A stretch of DNA of 64,000 nucleotides, taken from positions 124,001 through 188,000 of the forward strand of contig BRLC01000017.1 in the NCBI GenBank assembly GCA_024343425.1. Direction: 5' to 3'. Within the stretch, counting starts at the first letter, position 1. Each line of letters opens with the position of its first letter. Of the stretch, positions 42,026 through 52,090 are shown piece by piece. Source of the stretch: Rhizobiaceae bacterium MnEN-MB40S (GTDB taxonomy: Bacteria; Pseudomonadota; Alphaproteobacteria; Rhizobiales; Rhizobiaceae). The notes beneath the pieces were generated by a model, which was not told the DNA's origin, made no database searches, and was given only the letters and a program-made list of their open reading frames with translations. Both the position numbers and the translations under genes were made by a program.

Positions 42026-43819
42026 ATGCCAAGCTATCAAGCCCCCATCAAAGACACACTTTTCATTCTCAAGGATGTGCTCGGCTACGAGCGCTATAAC
42101 AATTTGCCCGGCTTCGCCGACGCCTCGCCAGACATTGTGGAAGCCATTCTTCAGGAAGGTTCGAAGCTCGCCGAAGAGGTGCTTCAGCCTCTGAACCAGG
42201 TTGGCGACCAGGAAGGCTGCGTTCGCCACGACGATGCTTCGGTGACGACGCCGAAAGGCTTCAAGGAAGCCTACGACCAGTATCGCGAAGGCGGTTGGAT
42301 GGGTCTTGCGGCCGATCCGGAATATGGCGGACAGGGATTGCCCATGCTGCTGCACTCCGCCGTCGGTGAGTATTTCTCCTCCGCCAACATGGCGCTGATG
42401 ATGTATCCGGGCCTGACGCTGGGCGCCGTCGCGGCGATTGTCGAACATGGCGATGACGAACAGAAGGCCAAGTGGCTGCCGCGCATGATCGAGGGCGTTT
42501 GGACCGGCACCATGAACCTGACGGAACCGCATTGCGGCACCGATCTCGGCCTGCTTCGCACCAAGGCGGTTCCCCAGGAAGACGGTTCCTACAAGATTTC
42601 CGGCCAGAAGATTTTCATTTCCGCCGGCGAACATGACATGTCTGAGAACATCGTCCACCTGGTGCTTGCCCGCATCGAGGGCGCGCCGGAAGGCGTCAAA
42701 GGAATCTCGCTCTTCATCGTGCCGAAATACAAGGTCGATGAGGACGGCAATGTCGGAGAGGCCAACGGCGTGTCCTGCGGCTCCATCGAGGAGAAGATGG
42801 GCATCCACGGCAACGCTACCTGCGTTCTCAATTACGACGACGCCGTGGGTTATCTCATCGGCGGAGAGAACAAGGGCCTGAAGGCCATGTTCGTGATGAT
42901 GAACGAAGCGCGCCTCGGCGTCGCCATGCAGGGCCTCTGCCAGTCGGAGGTCGCCTACCAGAACGCAGCCGACTATGCGCGGGAGCGCATTCAGGGGCGC
43001 GCGCTTACAGGAGCCCAGGAACCGGACAAGAAAGCCGATCCGATCATCGTGCATCCGGATGTCCGCCGCACGCTGCTGACCATCCGCGCCTTCAACGAGG
43101 CAAGCCGCGCGCTGGTTCTTTGGACGGCCCTTCAGGCCGATATCCGCCGCCGCTCCGAAATCGAATCCGACCGGGAAGCGGCCGAGGACATGCTCGGCCT
43201 GATGACGCCGGTGCTGAAGGGCGTTCTCACCGATCGCGGCTTCGACAATACGGTCGCCGCCCAGCAGATGTATGGCGGTCACGGCTATATCGAGGAATGG
43301 GGCATGAGCCAGTTCGTGCGCGACGCCCGCATCGCCATGATCTACGAAGGCGCCAACGGCATCCAGGCGCTTGACCTCGTCGGCCGCAAGCTGCCGGCCA
43401 ACAACGGCCGCGCGATCATGGCCTATTTCAAGGAAGTCGGCGATTTCTGCGAGGAAAACCGCGAGGACGAGGCGCTTGCCTTCTTCACCAAGCACCTGAA
43501 GAAGGGACTGAACGAACTGCAGGCTTCGACCATGTGGCTGATGCAGAACGCCATGACCAATCCCAACAATGCGGGCGCCGCCTCCACCGACTACATGCAT
43601 CTCTTCGGCGTCGTGGCGCTTGGCTACATGTGGGCGCAGATGGCGAAAATCGCTACGCAAAAGCTGGCGGAAGGCGCCGACGAGAAGGAGTTCTACGAGG
43701 ACAAGCTCCTGCTCGCCCGCTTCTATATGGAGCGGATCATGCCGGAAACGCTGATGCGCCGTCAGCGTATCGAGGCCGGATCCGAGACGATGATGTCGAT
43801 GGAGGCAGCCAGTTTCTGA
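42026..43819 (+). CDS. Acyl-CoA dehydrogenase with C-terminal extension (FadE-like)
   Basis: 597 residues from the ATG at 42026 ([21 protein letters not shown]), the conserved N-terminus of the long acyl-CoA dehydrogenase type. The residues between 41858 and 42025 lack family similarity. FAD-dependent oxidation of an acyl-CoA to the enoyl-CoA. Seen: [19 protein letters not shown] near 165 and [20 protein letters not shown] near 420, with the trailing [16 protein letters not shown] and the 120-residue C-terminal domain (DMSP-type/PF12806-like). First gene of a beta-oxidation operon with a second dehydrogenase, thiolase and FadB. Confidence 0.93.
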   Translation: MPSYQAPIKDTLFILKDVLGYERYNNLPGFADASPDIVEAILQEGSKLAEEVLQPLNQVGDQEGCVRHDDASVTTPKGFKEAYDQYREGGWMGLAADPEYGGQGLPMLLHSAVGEYFSSANMALMMYPGLTLGAVAAIVEHGDDEQKAKWLPRMIEGVWTGTMNLTEPHCGTDLGLLRTKAVPQEDGSYKISGQKIFISAGEHDMSENIVHLVLARIEGAPEGVKGISLFIVPKYKVDEDGNVGEANGVSCGSIEEKMGIHGNATCVLNYDDAVGYLIGGENKGLKAMFVMMNEARLGVAMQGLCQSEVAYQNAADYARERIQGRALTGAQEPDKKADPIIVHPDVRRTLLTIRAFNEASRALVLWTALQADIRRRSEIESDREAAEDMLGLMTPVLKGVLTDRGFDNTVAAQQMYGGHGYIEEWGMSQFVRDARIAMIYEGANGIQALDLVGRKLPANNGRAIMAYFKEVGDFCEENREDEALAFFTKHLKKGLNELQASTMWLMQNAMTNPNNAGAASTDYMHLFGVVALGYMWAQMAKIATQKLAEGADEKEFYEDKLLLARFYMERIMPETLMRRQRIEAGSETMMSMEAASF

Positions 43820-43898
43820 CGGCGGTCTTGCTACGGAACATCCGATCGACACATAGTGGTTTAAAAGCCGCGTTATAAGGCTTCATGGAGGAACCAGA

Positions 43899-45071
43899 AT
43901 GAGTGAAGCGCCTGCCGGGATTCTCGGCGTTCCCGCTCCCGAATGGATGGACGACGAACTGGTCATGCTTCAGGACATGGTCACCCGCTTTCTTGAAAAC
44001 GAGATCGCGCCGAATTACGAGCGCTACGAGAAGCAGGAAATCGTCGACCGGGAAGCCTGGGAAAAGGCCGGCGCAACGGGACTGCTCTGCGCGTCCATGC
44101 CGGAGGAGTATGGCGGTTCAGGCGGCACCTACGCCCACGAGGCGGTGATTGCCGAGGCGCTCGGCCATGTCGGCGTCGACGGTTTCGGCATCGCTCTGCA
44201 TAATGCAATTGTCGCGCCTTATATCCTCCATCACGGATCGGAAGAGCAGAAGAAGAAGTGGCTGCCGAAGCTCGCGTCCGGCGAGATGATCGGCGCCATC
44301 GCCATGACGGAGCCAGGCGCTGGGTCCGACCTGCAGGGCGTCAAGACATCAGCCCGCAAGGATGGCAACCACTATGTGATCAACGGGTCGAAGACCTTCA
44401 TCACCAACGGCCAGAACGCCAATCTGATTATCGTGGTCACCAAGACCGATCCCGCGGCCGGCGCCAAGGGCACGTCGCTGATGGTTGTCGAGACCGACGA
44501 GGTGGAAGGCTTCGAGCGCGGCCGCAACCTCGACAAGGTCGGGCTGAAGGCGAATGACACGTCGGAGCTGTTCTTCAATGACGTGCGCATTCCGACCTCG
44601 AACCTGATCGGCGCGGAAGAAGGTCTTGGCTTCATCCAGCTCATGACGGAACTGCCGCAGGAACGCCTGCTGATCGCCAACCAGGGCATTGCCATGGCCG
44701 AGCGGGCGCTGGCGGTGACAATCGACTACGTGAAGCAACGCAAGGCTTTCGGCAAGTCGGTGATCGAGTTCCAGAACACACAGTTCAAGCTCGCCGAACT
44801 GAAATCGGAAGCGACGATGGCGCGCGTCTTCGTCAATCATTGCGTGGCCGAGCATCTGAAAGGCCAGCTCACGCCGACAACCGCCTCCATGGCGAAGTAT
44901 CTGATCACCGACTTGCAGTGCAAGCTCATCGATGAATGCCTGCAACTGCATGGCGGCTACGGATACATGAACGAATATCCGATCGCCCGGATGTACCGTG
45001 ATGCCCGCATCCAGCGCATCTACGGCGGAACCAACGAAATCATGAAACTGCTGATCGCACGCAGTCTTTAA
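43899..45071 (+). CDS. Acyl-CoA dehydrogenase, short/medium-chain type
   Basis: 390 residues, GGAGGAA ribosome site, 79 bases after the first dehydrogenase. Classical three-domain acyl-CoA dehydrogenase: IAMTEPGAGSDLQGVKT near 130 for FAD, GSKTFITNGQNANLIIV near 160, and QLHGGYGYMNEYPIARMYRDARI, then IYGGTNEIMKLLIARSL with the catalytic Glu region at the C-terminus. It oxidises acyl-CoA to trans-2-enoyl-CoA and passes electrons to ETF. The presence of two dehydrogenases suggests different chain lengths. The substrate range cannot be read from sequence. Confidence 0.94.
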   Translation: MSEAPAGILGVPAPEWMDDELVMLQDMVTRFLENEIAPNYERYEKQEIVDREAWEKAGATGLLCASMPEEYGGSGGTYAHEAVIAEALGHVGVDGFGIALHNAIVAPYILHHGSEEQKKKWLPKLASGEMIGAIAMTEPGAGSDLQGVKTSARKDGNHYVINGSKTFITNGQNANLIIVVTKTDPAAGAKGTSLMVVETDEVEGFERGRNLDKVGLKANDTSELFFNDVRIPTSNLIGAEEGLGFIQLMTELPQERLLIANQGIAMAERALAVTIDYVKQRKAFGKSVIEFQNTQFKLAELKSEATMARVFVNHCVAEHLKGQLTPTTASMAKYLITDLQCKLIDECLQLHGGYGYMNEYPIARMYRDARIQRIYGGTNEIMKLLIARSL

Positions 45072-45082
45072 GGGAGACCGAT

Positions 45083-46291
45083 ATGGCCGACGCCTACATA
45101 TACGATCATGTCCGCACGCCGCGCGGGCGGGGAAAGAAGGACGGCAGCCTGCACGAGGTGCCTTCGGTGCGTCTCGGCGCGACCGTTCTGGAAGCCGTGC
45201 GCGACCGCAACGGCCTCGACACCAAGACAGTGGACGACGTGGTCTTCGGCTGCGTCGACGCAGTGATGGAAGCCGGCGGCGACATCGCCCGCGCATCCAT
45301 CTTCGAAGCCGGCTATGAGACCGAGGCGCCCGGCATCCAGATCAACCGCTTCTGCGCATCCGGCCTTGACGCCATAAACTTAAGCGCCGGCAAGATCGCG
45401 CAGGGCGCAGACGACGTCGTCATCGCCGGCGGTGTGGAATCGATGTCGCGTGTCGGCATCGGCATGTCCGGCGGCGCCTGGTTCATGGACCCCTCCGTCA
45501 ACATGCCGGCCTATTTCATGCCGCAGGGTGTGTCGGCCGACCTGATCGCCACCAAGTACGGTTTCTCGCGCGACGACGTCGACGCCTATGCGGTGGAAAG
45601 CCAGAAGCGCGCGGCGCATTCCTGGGAGAAGGGCTACTTCAAGAAATCGGTCGTGCCGGTGAAGGACCAGAACGGTCTGACCATCCTCGACCATGACGAG
45701 CACATGCGTCCGGGAACGGATATGCAGAGCCTGGCTTCGCTCAACGCCTCCTTCGCCATCATCGGCGAGATGGGCGGCTTCAACGCCGTGGCCGTGCAGG
45801 CGCATCCGGAAGTCGAAGCCGTCAATCACGTTCATCATGCTGGCAACTCGTCCGGGATCGTCGACGGCGCGGCCGCCGTGCTGATGGGGTCGAAGAAGGG
45901 CGGCGAGGCCATGGGTCTCACGCCGCGCGCAAAGATCAGGGCCTTCACCAACATCGGCTCCGACCCGGCGCTGATGCTGACCGGCCCGGTGGACGTGACG
46001 AAGAAGCTGCTCGAACGCAACAACATGACGATCGACGACATCGACCTGTTCGAGCTCAACGAGGCCTTCGCCTCCGTGGTTCTGCGTTACATGCAGGCCT
46101 TCGACATTCCGCATGACAAGATGAACGTCAATGGCGGCGCGATCGCCATGGGCCATCCGCTGGGCGCCACCGGCGCGATGATCCTCGGCACGGTTCTCGA
46201 CGAACTTGAGCGTCGCGACCTCAACACCGCCCTCGTCACGCTGTGCATCGGCGCCGGCATGGGCACGGCCACCATCATAGAACGGGTCTGA
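45083..46291 (+). CDS. fadA: Acetyl-CoA C-acyltransferase (3-ketoacyl-CoA thiolase)
   Basis: 402 residues, GGGAGA ribosome site, 11 bases after the previous gene. Thiolase catalytic residues are complete: nucleophile Cys in [10 protein letters not shown] near residue 93, His in [14 protein letters not shown] near 355 and Cys in [11 protein letters not shown] near 390. It cleaves 3-ketoacyl-CoA to acetyl-CoA and a shortened acyl-CoA, closing the beta-oxidation cycle with the adjacent FadB. The N-terminal [20 protein letters not shown] is common in alphaproteobacterial FadA. Confidence 0.95.
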   Translation: MADAYIYDHVRTPRGRGKKDGSLHEVPSVRLGATVLEAVRDRNGLDTKTVDDVVFGCVDAVMEAGGDIARASIFEAGYETEAPGIQINRFCASGLDAINLSAGKIAQGADDVVIAGGVESMSRVGIGMSGGAWFMDPSVNMPAYFMPQGVSADLIATKYGFSRDDVDAYAVESQKRAAHSWEKGYFKKSVVPVKDQNGLTILDHDEHMRPGTDMQSLASLNASFAIIGEMGGFNAVAVQAHPEVEAVNHVHHAGNSSGIVDGAAAVLMGSKKGGEAMGLTPRAKIRAFTNIGSDPALMLTGPVDVTKKLLERNNMTIDDIDLFELNEAFASVVLRYMQAFDIPHDKMNVNGGAIAMGHPLGATGAMILGTVLDELERRDLNTALVTLCIGAGMGTATIIERV

Positions 46292-46302
46292 GGGAGACGG
46301 AT

Positions 46303-48513
46303 ATGACAACCTACAAGAACTTCACCGTCGAAACCGACAGCGACGGCATCGCTCTCGTCACCTGGGACATGCCTGACAAATCCATGAACGTCTTCACCCA
46401 GGAAGTGATGGACGAACTGGAAGCAATCCTGGACTCCGTGACCGCTGACGACGCGATCAAGGGCGCGGTCGTCACCTCCGGCAAGTCGACCTTCTCGGGC
46501 GGCGCGGACCTGACCATGATCAACGGCATGTTCGACCTGATCCGCCAGGAAAAGGCTGAGAACCCGCAAGGCGCGGCGAAGATGATCTTCGACCAGGTGG
46601 GCCGCATGAGCTGGCTCTACCGGAAGCTGGAAACCAGCGGCAAGCCATGGGTTTCGGCGATAAACGGCGTCTGCATGGGCGGCGCTTTCGAGCTGTCGCT
46701 CGCCTGCCACGGCCGCGTGGCTGCCGACAGCGACGCCGTGAAAATGGCGCTGCCGGAAGTCAAGGTCGGCCTTTTCCCGGGCGCTGGCGGAACACAGCGC
46801 GTGCCGCGGCTCACCAATCAGCAGGAAGCGCTGATGATGATGACCACCGGTCAGAACCTCAGCCCGAAGAAGGCGAAGTCGATGGGCCTGATCCACGAGA
46901 TCGCCCCGCCGGACGAACTGATCGCCGCCGCCAAGAAAATGATCCTCGACGGCCTGAAGCCGGTTCAGCCCTGGGATGAAAAGGGCTTCAAGCTGCCGGG
47001 CGGCGCGATCTGGAGCCCGCAGGGCGCCCAGCTCTGGCCGGCGGTTTCGGCCACGCTGCGCAAGCAGAGCTACGGCAACTATCCGGCCGCCTTCGCGATC
47101 CTTAAATGCGTCTTCGAAGGCCTTCAGGTGCCGTTCGACACCGGGCTCAGGATCGAGCAGCGCTACTTCACGGAAATCCTGCAGACACCGGAAGCCTTCG
47201 CCATGGTGCGTTCGCTGTTCGTCTCGCTGCAGGAACTCGGCAAGGGCGCGCGGCGTCCGGCCGGCGTCGAGAAGACCAGCTTCACCAAGGTCGGGGTCGT
47301 CGGCGCCGGCTTCATGGGCGCAGGCATCGCCTATGTGACGGCGAAGGCCGGCATTCCGGTGATCCTCATCGACCGCGACCAGGAAGCCGCCGACAAGGGC
47401 AAGGCCCATTCGGAAGGACTGGTCGCCGCCGCCGTCAAGAAGGGACGGATGAAGCAGGAGGACGCCGACAAGCTTCTCTCGCTGATCACGCCGACCACCG
47501 ACTACGCGGCGCTTGACGGCGCGGAACTCGTCGTGGAAGCCGTGTTCGAGGACCAGGGCATCAAGAAGGCGGTGACGGAAGCAGCCGAAGCCGAGTTGAA
47601 GGAAGGCGCGATCTTTGCCTCCAACACCTCGACGCTGCCGATCACGGGACTGGCGAAGAACTCCAAGCGCCCGAACGATTTCGTCGGCATTCACTTCTTC
47701 TCGCCTGTCGACAAGATGATGCTGGTCGAGATTATCCTCGGCGAGCAGACAGGCGACAAGGCGTTGGCCGTCGCGCTTGACTATGCGCGGGCGATCAAGA
47801 AGACGCCGATCGTCGTCAACGACACACGCGGCTTCTACGTCAACCGCTGCGTCATGCGCTACATGGGCGAGGCTTACAGCATGGTCGTCGAAGGCATTCC
47901 GCCGGCGATGATCGAGAATGTCGCGAAGATGGCCGGCATGCCGGTCGGACCGCTTGCGCTGAACGACGAAGTGGCGATCGATCTGTCGCAGAAGATCAAC
48001 CGCGCAACGATCGCCGATCTCGGCGAGGGGGCGGTCGATCCGCGTCATGTCGAGCTGATCGACACCATGGTCGATGAGCACGGTCGTCACGGACGCAAGA
48101 ACGGCAAGGGCTTTTACGACTACCCGGAAAAGCCGGCGAAGAAGCATCTGTGGCCGGGCCTGAAGGACCTCTATCCGCAGCAGGCGGCAGACGACATCTC
48201 GGTGCAGGAACTCAAGAACCGGTTCCTCGCAACGATCGCGCTGGAAGCCGCCCGCACCATGGAGGAAGGCATCGTCACCGATCCGCGCGAGGCCGATATC
48301 GGCTCGATCCTCGGCTTTGGTTTCGCGCCCTATACGGGCGGGGCGATCTCCTATATCGACTCGATGGGCGTCGCTGAATTCGTCGCCATGTGCGAGGGAC
48401 TGGCGGTCGAGCACGGCAGCCATTTCGAGCCGACGCCGCTGCTCAAGGAAATGGCCGCGAAGGGCGAGACCTTCTACGGCCGCTTCGGCGAGAAGACGCA
48501 GATGGCCGCGTAA
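46303..48513 (+). CDS. fadB: Trifunctional/bifunctional fatty oxidation protein (enoyl-CoA hydratase / 3-hydroxyacyl-CoA dehydrogenase)
   Basis: 736 residues from the ATG at 46303, with AGGGAGA upstream. Residues 1-300 are a crotonase domain (SGGADLTMI oxyanion loop near 65, [14 protein letters not shown] near 130, [18 protein letters not shown] near 148). The NAD-binding 3-hydroxyacyl-CoA dehydrogenase domain begins about 329 ([14 protein letters not shown]), with SNTSTLPI and [15 protein letters not shown] carrying the catalytic His. Two C-terminal helical domains follow. It hydrates enoyl-CoA and oxidises 3-hydroxyacyl-CoA. It ends the fad operon; a terminator follows. Confidence 0.96.
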   Translation: MTTYKNFTVETDSDGIALVTWDMPDKSMNVFTQEVMDELEAILDSVTADDAIKGAVVTSGKSTFSGGADLTMINGMFDLIRQEKAENPQGAAKMIFDQVGRMSWLYRKLETSGKPWVSAINGVCMGGAFELSLACHGRVAADSDAVKMALPEVKVGLFPGAGGTQRVPRLTNQQEALMMMTTGQNLSPKKAKSMGLIHEIAPPDELIAAAKKMILDGLKPVQPWDEKGFKLPGGAIWSPQGAQLWPAVSATLRKQSYGNYPAAFAILKCVFEGLQVPFDTGLRIEQRYFTEILQTPEAFAMVRSLFVSLQELGKGARRPAGVEKTSFTKVGVVGAGFMGAGIAYVTAKAGIPVILIDRDQEAADKGKAHSEGLVAAAVKKGRMKQEDADKLLSLITPTTDYAALDGAELVVEAVFEDQGIKKAVTEAAEAELKEGAIFASNTSTLPITGLAKNSKRPNDFVGIHFFSPVDKMMLVEIILGEQTGDKALAVALDYARAIKKTPIVVNDTRGFYVNRCVMRYMGEAYSMVVEGIPPAMIENVAKMAGMPVGPLALNDEVAIDLSQKINRATIADLGEGAVDPRHVELIDTMVDEHGRHGRKNGKGFYDYPEKPAKKHLWPGLKDLYPQQAADDISVQELKNRFLATIALEAARTMEEGIVTDPREADIGSILGFGFAPYTGGAISYIDSMGVAEFVAMCEGLAVEHGSHFEPTPLLKEMAAKGETFYGRFGEKTQMAA

Positions 48514-48537
48514 GACGGTCATCATTACCGACTGCGG

Positions 48538-48564
48538 AACGGGCCTTCGGGCCCGTTTTCTTTT
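48538..48564 (+). terminator. Rho-independent terminator after fadB
   Basis: An 8-base stem (AACGGGCC with GGCCCGTT) closes a stable TTCG tetraloop, followed by TTCTTTT. It lies 25 bases past the fadB stop and ends the beta-oxidation operon. Confidence 0.88.
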
Positions 48565-48629
48565 GCGAGATGCTTGTCAGAAGTCGCGCAGGTGATACAC
48601 CTCCTTTCACTTGTTAAGGGAGGGAGCCC

Positions 48630-49247
48630 ATGGCGGTCATCGACTATTACTTCGTCGGCATTTCGCCGTATGTCTATCTCGGACACAGGGCGCTCGTGGA
48701 TATGGCGAAACGCCATGGCGCTACGGTCAATTACAAGCCGGTGACGCTGAAGCGACTCTGGGCGAAGTCCGGCTCCACGCCGCTTGCGGACAGGCCGCCA
48801 GTGCGCCGTCGCTACCGTTTTCTCGAATTGCAGCGCCACGCCGAAGCCCGCGGGCTGCCGCTCAACCTGCAGCCGAAGCATTTTCCCGTGGACGCCTCGC
48901 TGGCGGAGCTTTCAGTCATCGCGATCGTCGAGCAGGGCGGTGATCCTGTGGACTTCATGGAGCGGGTGTTTTCCGGCGTGTGGGTCGAGGACGCCGACGT
49001 CTCCGACCGCGACACGGTGGCTGGCTATCTGACGGCGACGGGTTTCGACGCGGAGGCGATCCTGGAGCAAGCCGGGTCGGACGAGGCGTTGGCCCTGCGT
49101 GACCGATACAGCCGAGAGGCGGTGGAGGCGGACGCCATCGGCGTGCCGGCCTATGTGCTCAATGGCGAAGTGTTCTGGGGGCAGGATCGCATTGACTTGC
49201 TGGAAAGCGCGATTGTCACCGGCCGGGAACCTTACGGACAACCGTGA
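48630..49247 (+). CDS. DsbA-fold protein, 2-hydroxychromene-2-carboxylate isomerase family
   Basis: 205 residues. The N-terminus IDYYFVGISPYVYLGHRAL matches the HCCA isomerase/kappa-class glutathione-transferase family of thioredoxin-like proteins, with the glutathione-contacting Ser in ISPY and no CXXC pair. Toward the C-terminus, AIGVPAYVLNGEVFWGQDRIDLLE is the conserved substrate/GSH region. The true reaction here is unknown; aromatic catabolism genes are absent, so a glutathione-dependent detoxification role is only possible. Start supported by AGGGAGGG upstream. Repeat array B lies just downstream. Confidence 0.88.
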   Translation: MAVIDYYFVGISPYVYLGHRALVDMAKRHGATVNYKPVTLKRLWAKSGSTPLADRPPVRRRYRFLELQRHAEARGLPLNLQPKHFPVDASLAELSVIAIVEQGGDPVDFMERVFSGVWVEDADVSDRDTVAGYLTATGFDAEAILEQAGSDEALALRDRYSREAVEADAIGVPAYVLNGEVFWGQDRIDLLESAIVTGREPYGQP

Positions 49248-49285
49248 AATTATCTAAGCTATTGAAATATAATAATAAATAGAAA

Positions 49286-49404
49286 TTTGGCTTTGTTTCG
49301 GGATTTGGCCAATTTTCAAATGCGCCGATCTGGCTTTGTTTCGGGAATCTGCGTTTTCGGCCAATCCGGGTTTGTTTCGGTAAATCTGGGTTCGTTTCGG
49401 GATT
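49286..49404 (-). repeat. Intergenic repeat array, copy B (inverted relative to copy A)
   Basis: Four units, on the plus strand TTGGCTTTGTTTCGGGATTT and variants, have GTTTCG at 49295, 49338, 49374 and 49394 (spacing 43, 36, 20). Read on the minus strand they give the copy A consensus AATCCCGAAACAAAGCCAAA. A weaker partial unit lies near 49354. The AT-rich stretch is on the other side (about 49245-49285), so in repeat orientation both copies run array then AT-rich. It fills the convergent gap between the isomerase gene and mtnA, as copy A fills the phoB-gcrA gap. Confidence 0.88.
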
Positions 49405-49522
49405 TCGATGTTTTCAGCCTGAAAGCATCAATCGACAGGCGCGAAACACCAGCGATTATAGGCATGAACGACGGTCGATCAATTGCGAGATATCGCGCTG
49501 TCGGACGTCACGCGGCGCCCAG

Positions 49523-50638
49523 CTACACCGCCTGCTTCGGCTGGTTCGCCATCTCCGGAAACAGCTTGGCGAGGCCCGCGCGGCTGGCGCTGCACACGCC
49601 GCGTTCGGTCACAAGCCCCGTGACGAGCCGTGACGGCGTGACGTCGAAGGCGAAATTCGAGACCGGCGTCGTTTCCGGGCAGATCAACACCTTCGTATCC
49701 TTGCCGTCCGCGTCGACGCCGGCGATCCAGGAAACCTCCTCGCCATTGCGTTCCTCGATCGGGATCTCCTTCAATCCGTCGTGGATCGTCCAGTCGACAG
49801 TGGAGGAAGGCAGGGCGACGTAGAAAGGCACGCCATTGTCGCGGGCCGCGAGCGCCTTGAGATAGGTGCCGATCTTGTTGCAGACGTCGCCGCTCGCCGT
49901 CGTGCGATCGCTGCCGACGAAGCACAGATCGACCTTGCCATGCTGCATCAGATGGCCGCCGGCGTTGTCGACGACCAGCGTATGCGGCACGCCGTGCCGG
50001 CCGAGTTCCCAGGAGGTCAGCGAGGCGCCCTGGTTGCGCGGACGCGTCTCGTCGACCCAGACATGGATCGGGATTCCGAGTTCATGCGCCTGATAGATGG
50101 GCGAGGTGGCGGTTCCCCAGTCGACGGTGGCAAGCCAACCGGCGTTGCAGTGGGTGAGCACGTTGATGGTCTCGCCGTCAGGCTTGCGCGCGGCGATCGC
50201 CTTGATCAGCTCCAGCCCGTGCGCGCCAATTGCGTGGTTCGTCTCGACATCGCTGTCGCAGATCTCGGCGGCAAGCGTCCACGCGGCGTCGGCGCGGCTT
50301 TCCACGTCGACTGGCCTGATGTTGCGGACGACTTCGTCGAGCGCCCATTTCAGATTGATGGCCGTCGGCCGGGTCGCGTGGAGAATGCGGTAGGCTTCGT
50401 CCATTGCGGCGTCGGAAGCATCCTTGCGCAGCGCGATCGCCATTCCATAGGCGGCCGTCGCGCCAATCAGCGGCGCGCCGCGCACCCACATGTCGCTGAT
50501 GGCGACCGCCGCGTCGTCCAGCGTTTTCAGCGGGCGCGTTACGAAGGCGTGCGGCAGCCGCGTCTGGTCGATAATGCCGACGGTAAGACCGTCATCTTCC
50601 GCCCAGATCGAGCGGTAGGGGGTTCCGTCGATTTTCAT
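49523..50638 (-). CDS. mtnA: S-methyl-5-thioribose-1-phosphate isomerase
   Basis: 371 residues, eIF2B-like fold. Converts methylthioribose-1-phosphate to methylthioribulose-1-phosphate in the methionine salvage route. Catalytic Cys in [12 protein letters not shown] and Asp in [13 protein letters not shown] are present, plus the substrate-loop [13 protein letters not shown] near 52. It starts by overlapping the mtnK stop by four bases, so both are translated together. It shares a divergent control region with the ABC importer. Repeat array B lies 120 bases downstream of the stop. Confidence 0.94.
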   Translation of the reverse strand: MKIDGTPYRSIWAEDDGLTVGIIDQTRLPHAFVTRPLKTLDDAAVAISDMWVRGAPLIGATAAYGMAIALRKDASDAAMDEAYRILHATRPTAINLKWALDEVVRNIRPVDVESRADAAWTLAAEICDSDVETNHAIGAHGLELIKAIAARKPDGETINVLTHCNAGWLATVDWGTATSPIYQAHELGIPIHVWVDETRPRNQGASLTSWELGRHGVPHTLVVDNAGGHLMQHGKVDLCFVGSDRTTASGDVCNKIGTYLKALAARDNGVPFYVALPSSTVDWTIHDGLKEIPIEERNGEEVSWIAGVDADGKDTKVLICPETTPVSNFAFDVTPSRLVTGLVTERGVCSASRAGLAKLFPEMANQPKQAV

Positions 50639-51924
50639 GCGCTTGCTCCAGTCGTTTCAATGCGCTTGGCCAGTTCGCAGAGCCGCTTCATGCCGGTGAA
50701 TTTGGCGCGGTCTACGAGCAGTTCCCGGCCCATGGCCAGCGCCTTTGCCTCGCAGGACGCGCGCCGGTCCGGATCCTCGATCGACTGCATGTCCTCGACA
50801 TGGGCGAGACCGACAAGGCGACGGATCATCTTCGCGCCGGCGAAGCCGATGGTGTCTTCCTGCAATTGCTTCAGGAAGCCGTTCAGCGCTTCCTCGGCTC
50901 CGATGGCGTCTCCCTGATCTTCGAAGATCGAGCGGGGATAGAGGACGCCGGTGCGTTCGCTCATCCACAATTCCCGGAAGCGCGCCTCGAACACGTCCCA
51001 GGTTTCGATGATCGTCTCAAGAATCCATGCGCGGTATTCGTCGCGCGCGCCGGGCTCCGGTTCATGCCCGGCCTGGGAGAAATAGGCCAGGAAGTAATTG
51101 GCGATCAGCGCGCCGACGTCGAAGCCCATCGGTCCGTAAAAGGCGAATTCCGGGTCGATCACCCGCGTGTCGTCCGCGTTCACCATCACCGATCCGGAAT
51201 GCAGGTCGCCGTGAACGAGCGCTTCCGCATGCGTGACGAAGCGCTGCTTCATTTCCGAGACAGCGATCTTCAGGTCGCGGTCGCTGCGCAAACCGAGCGC
51301 CAGCTGATCGAGTTGCGGCGTCGTCCAGCTGTTGAGCTCCGCATCGTGATAGGGATCGGTAAAGACGAGGCTTTCGGTGATGTCGCACAGCTCGACATTG
51401 TCGCTGAACAGCGCCACGTCTTTCTTCTTCTCGCCCGCGTCCATATGCAGGTCTGACGTGCGGAACAGCGTTTCCGCCATGAAGAGACCGATATCGCGGG
51501 CGATCTTCGGGTAGACGACCCCGGCGATCAGCCCTTTGCGCAGAATGATGTGGTTGGAGAGATACTCCATCGCCACCAGCGCATGCGCGTCGTCGTAGAG
51601 ATAGATTTCCGGCACCCGCGCCGTCACGCTGCAGGCTTTCGCCTGTCGTACGAGCGCATTGTATTCGAAGAAGGAGCGCTTCAGCGGCAATGGCCAGGAT
51701 TCGCCGACGAGGCGCACATAGGGCAGGGCCTGCTTGATGATGACCGTATCGTCCGGTCCCTCGACGATGAAGACCAGGTTGAGGTTGCCGTCGCCCACCT
51801 CTGTCGCTCTCAATTGCGACGCATCGCCGCCGAGCCTGTTCATCAGTTCCGGTTTGTCGGCGATGTAGTCCGCAATCGTGTCGACGGAAAAGGCCGTATA
51901 GCCTGGCGGTGTCTCAATCGTCAT
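50635..51924 (-). CDS. mtnK: S-methyl-5-thioribose kinase
   Basis: 429 residues, a protein-kinase-like fold enzyme that phosphorylates 5-methylthioribose to its 1-phosphate. Seen: [13 protein letters not shown] near 47, the catalytic loop [13 protein letters not shown] near 235, and metal-binding [17 protein letters not shown] near 255. Because this enzyme acts on free methylthioribose, the divergent sugar ABC importer probably supplies it. First gene of mtnK-mtnA. The later salvage enzymes (MtnB, MtnC/D or aldolase shunt) are not in this window. Confidence 0.94.
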   Translation of the reverse strand: MTIETPPGYTAFSVDTIADYIADKPELMNRLGGDASQLRATEVGDGNLNLVFIVEGPDDTVIIKQALPYVRLVGESWPLPLKRSFFEYNALVRQAKACSVTARVPEIYLYDDAHALVAMEYLSNHIILRKGLIAGVVYPKIARDIGLFMAETLFRTSDLHMDAGEKKKDVALFSDNVELCDITESLVFTDPYHDAELNSWTTPQLDQLALGLRSDRDLKIAVSEMKQRFVTHAEALVHGDLHSGSVMVNADDTRVIDPEFAFYGPMGFDVGALIANYFLAYFSQAGHEPEPGARDEYRAWILETIIETWDVFEARFRELWMSERTGVLYPRSIFEDQGDAIGAEEALNGFLKQLQEDTIGFAGAKMIRRLVGLAHVEDMQSIEDPDRRASCEAKALAMGRELLVDRAKFTGMKRLCELAKRIETTGASA

Positions 51925-52012
51925 TGCCTCTCCCCGCGAAACCGGCCATTAGTCTCTCCGCACCCGACTGGTTTTCGCACTGCGCGCTATTGTTCGACAT
52001 TCAGGTTAAGGC

Positions 52013-52051
52013 GTCAATTTGAATAATGTCAAGGTATATTGACATTTGACA
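52013..52051. promoter_or_regulatory. Operator-like inverted repeat between mtnK and the ABC importer
   Basis: AATGTCAA (52025-52032) and TTGACATT (52039-52046) form a perfect 8-base inverted repeat around GGTATA. A further TTGACA begins at 52046, and GTCAATTTGA lies at 52013-52022. Several TGTCAA/TTGACA half-sites therefore crowd the 166-base divergent gap. They probably bind a repressor controlling both mtnKA and the importer. I see no SAM riboswitch fold. Confidence 0.6.
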
Positions 52052-52090
52052 ATTTACTTGCAACCATCCATGCCCCGGGGGAGAGGAGAC

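Noticed and set aside
41873..43852. 659-codon open frame antisense to the first acyl-CoA dehydrogenase
   Set aside because: Same artefact; the sense frame matches the family throughout.
46087..48525. 812-codon open frame antisense to fadB
   Set aside because: Shadow of codon bias in a real gene; His/Arg/Asp-rich translation without domain features.
51925..52090. SAM riboswitch controlling mtnK or the importer
   Set aside because: No paired stems or conserved SAM-binding core visible; the gap is better explained by inverted repeats.
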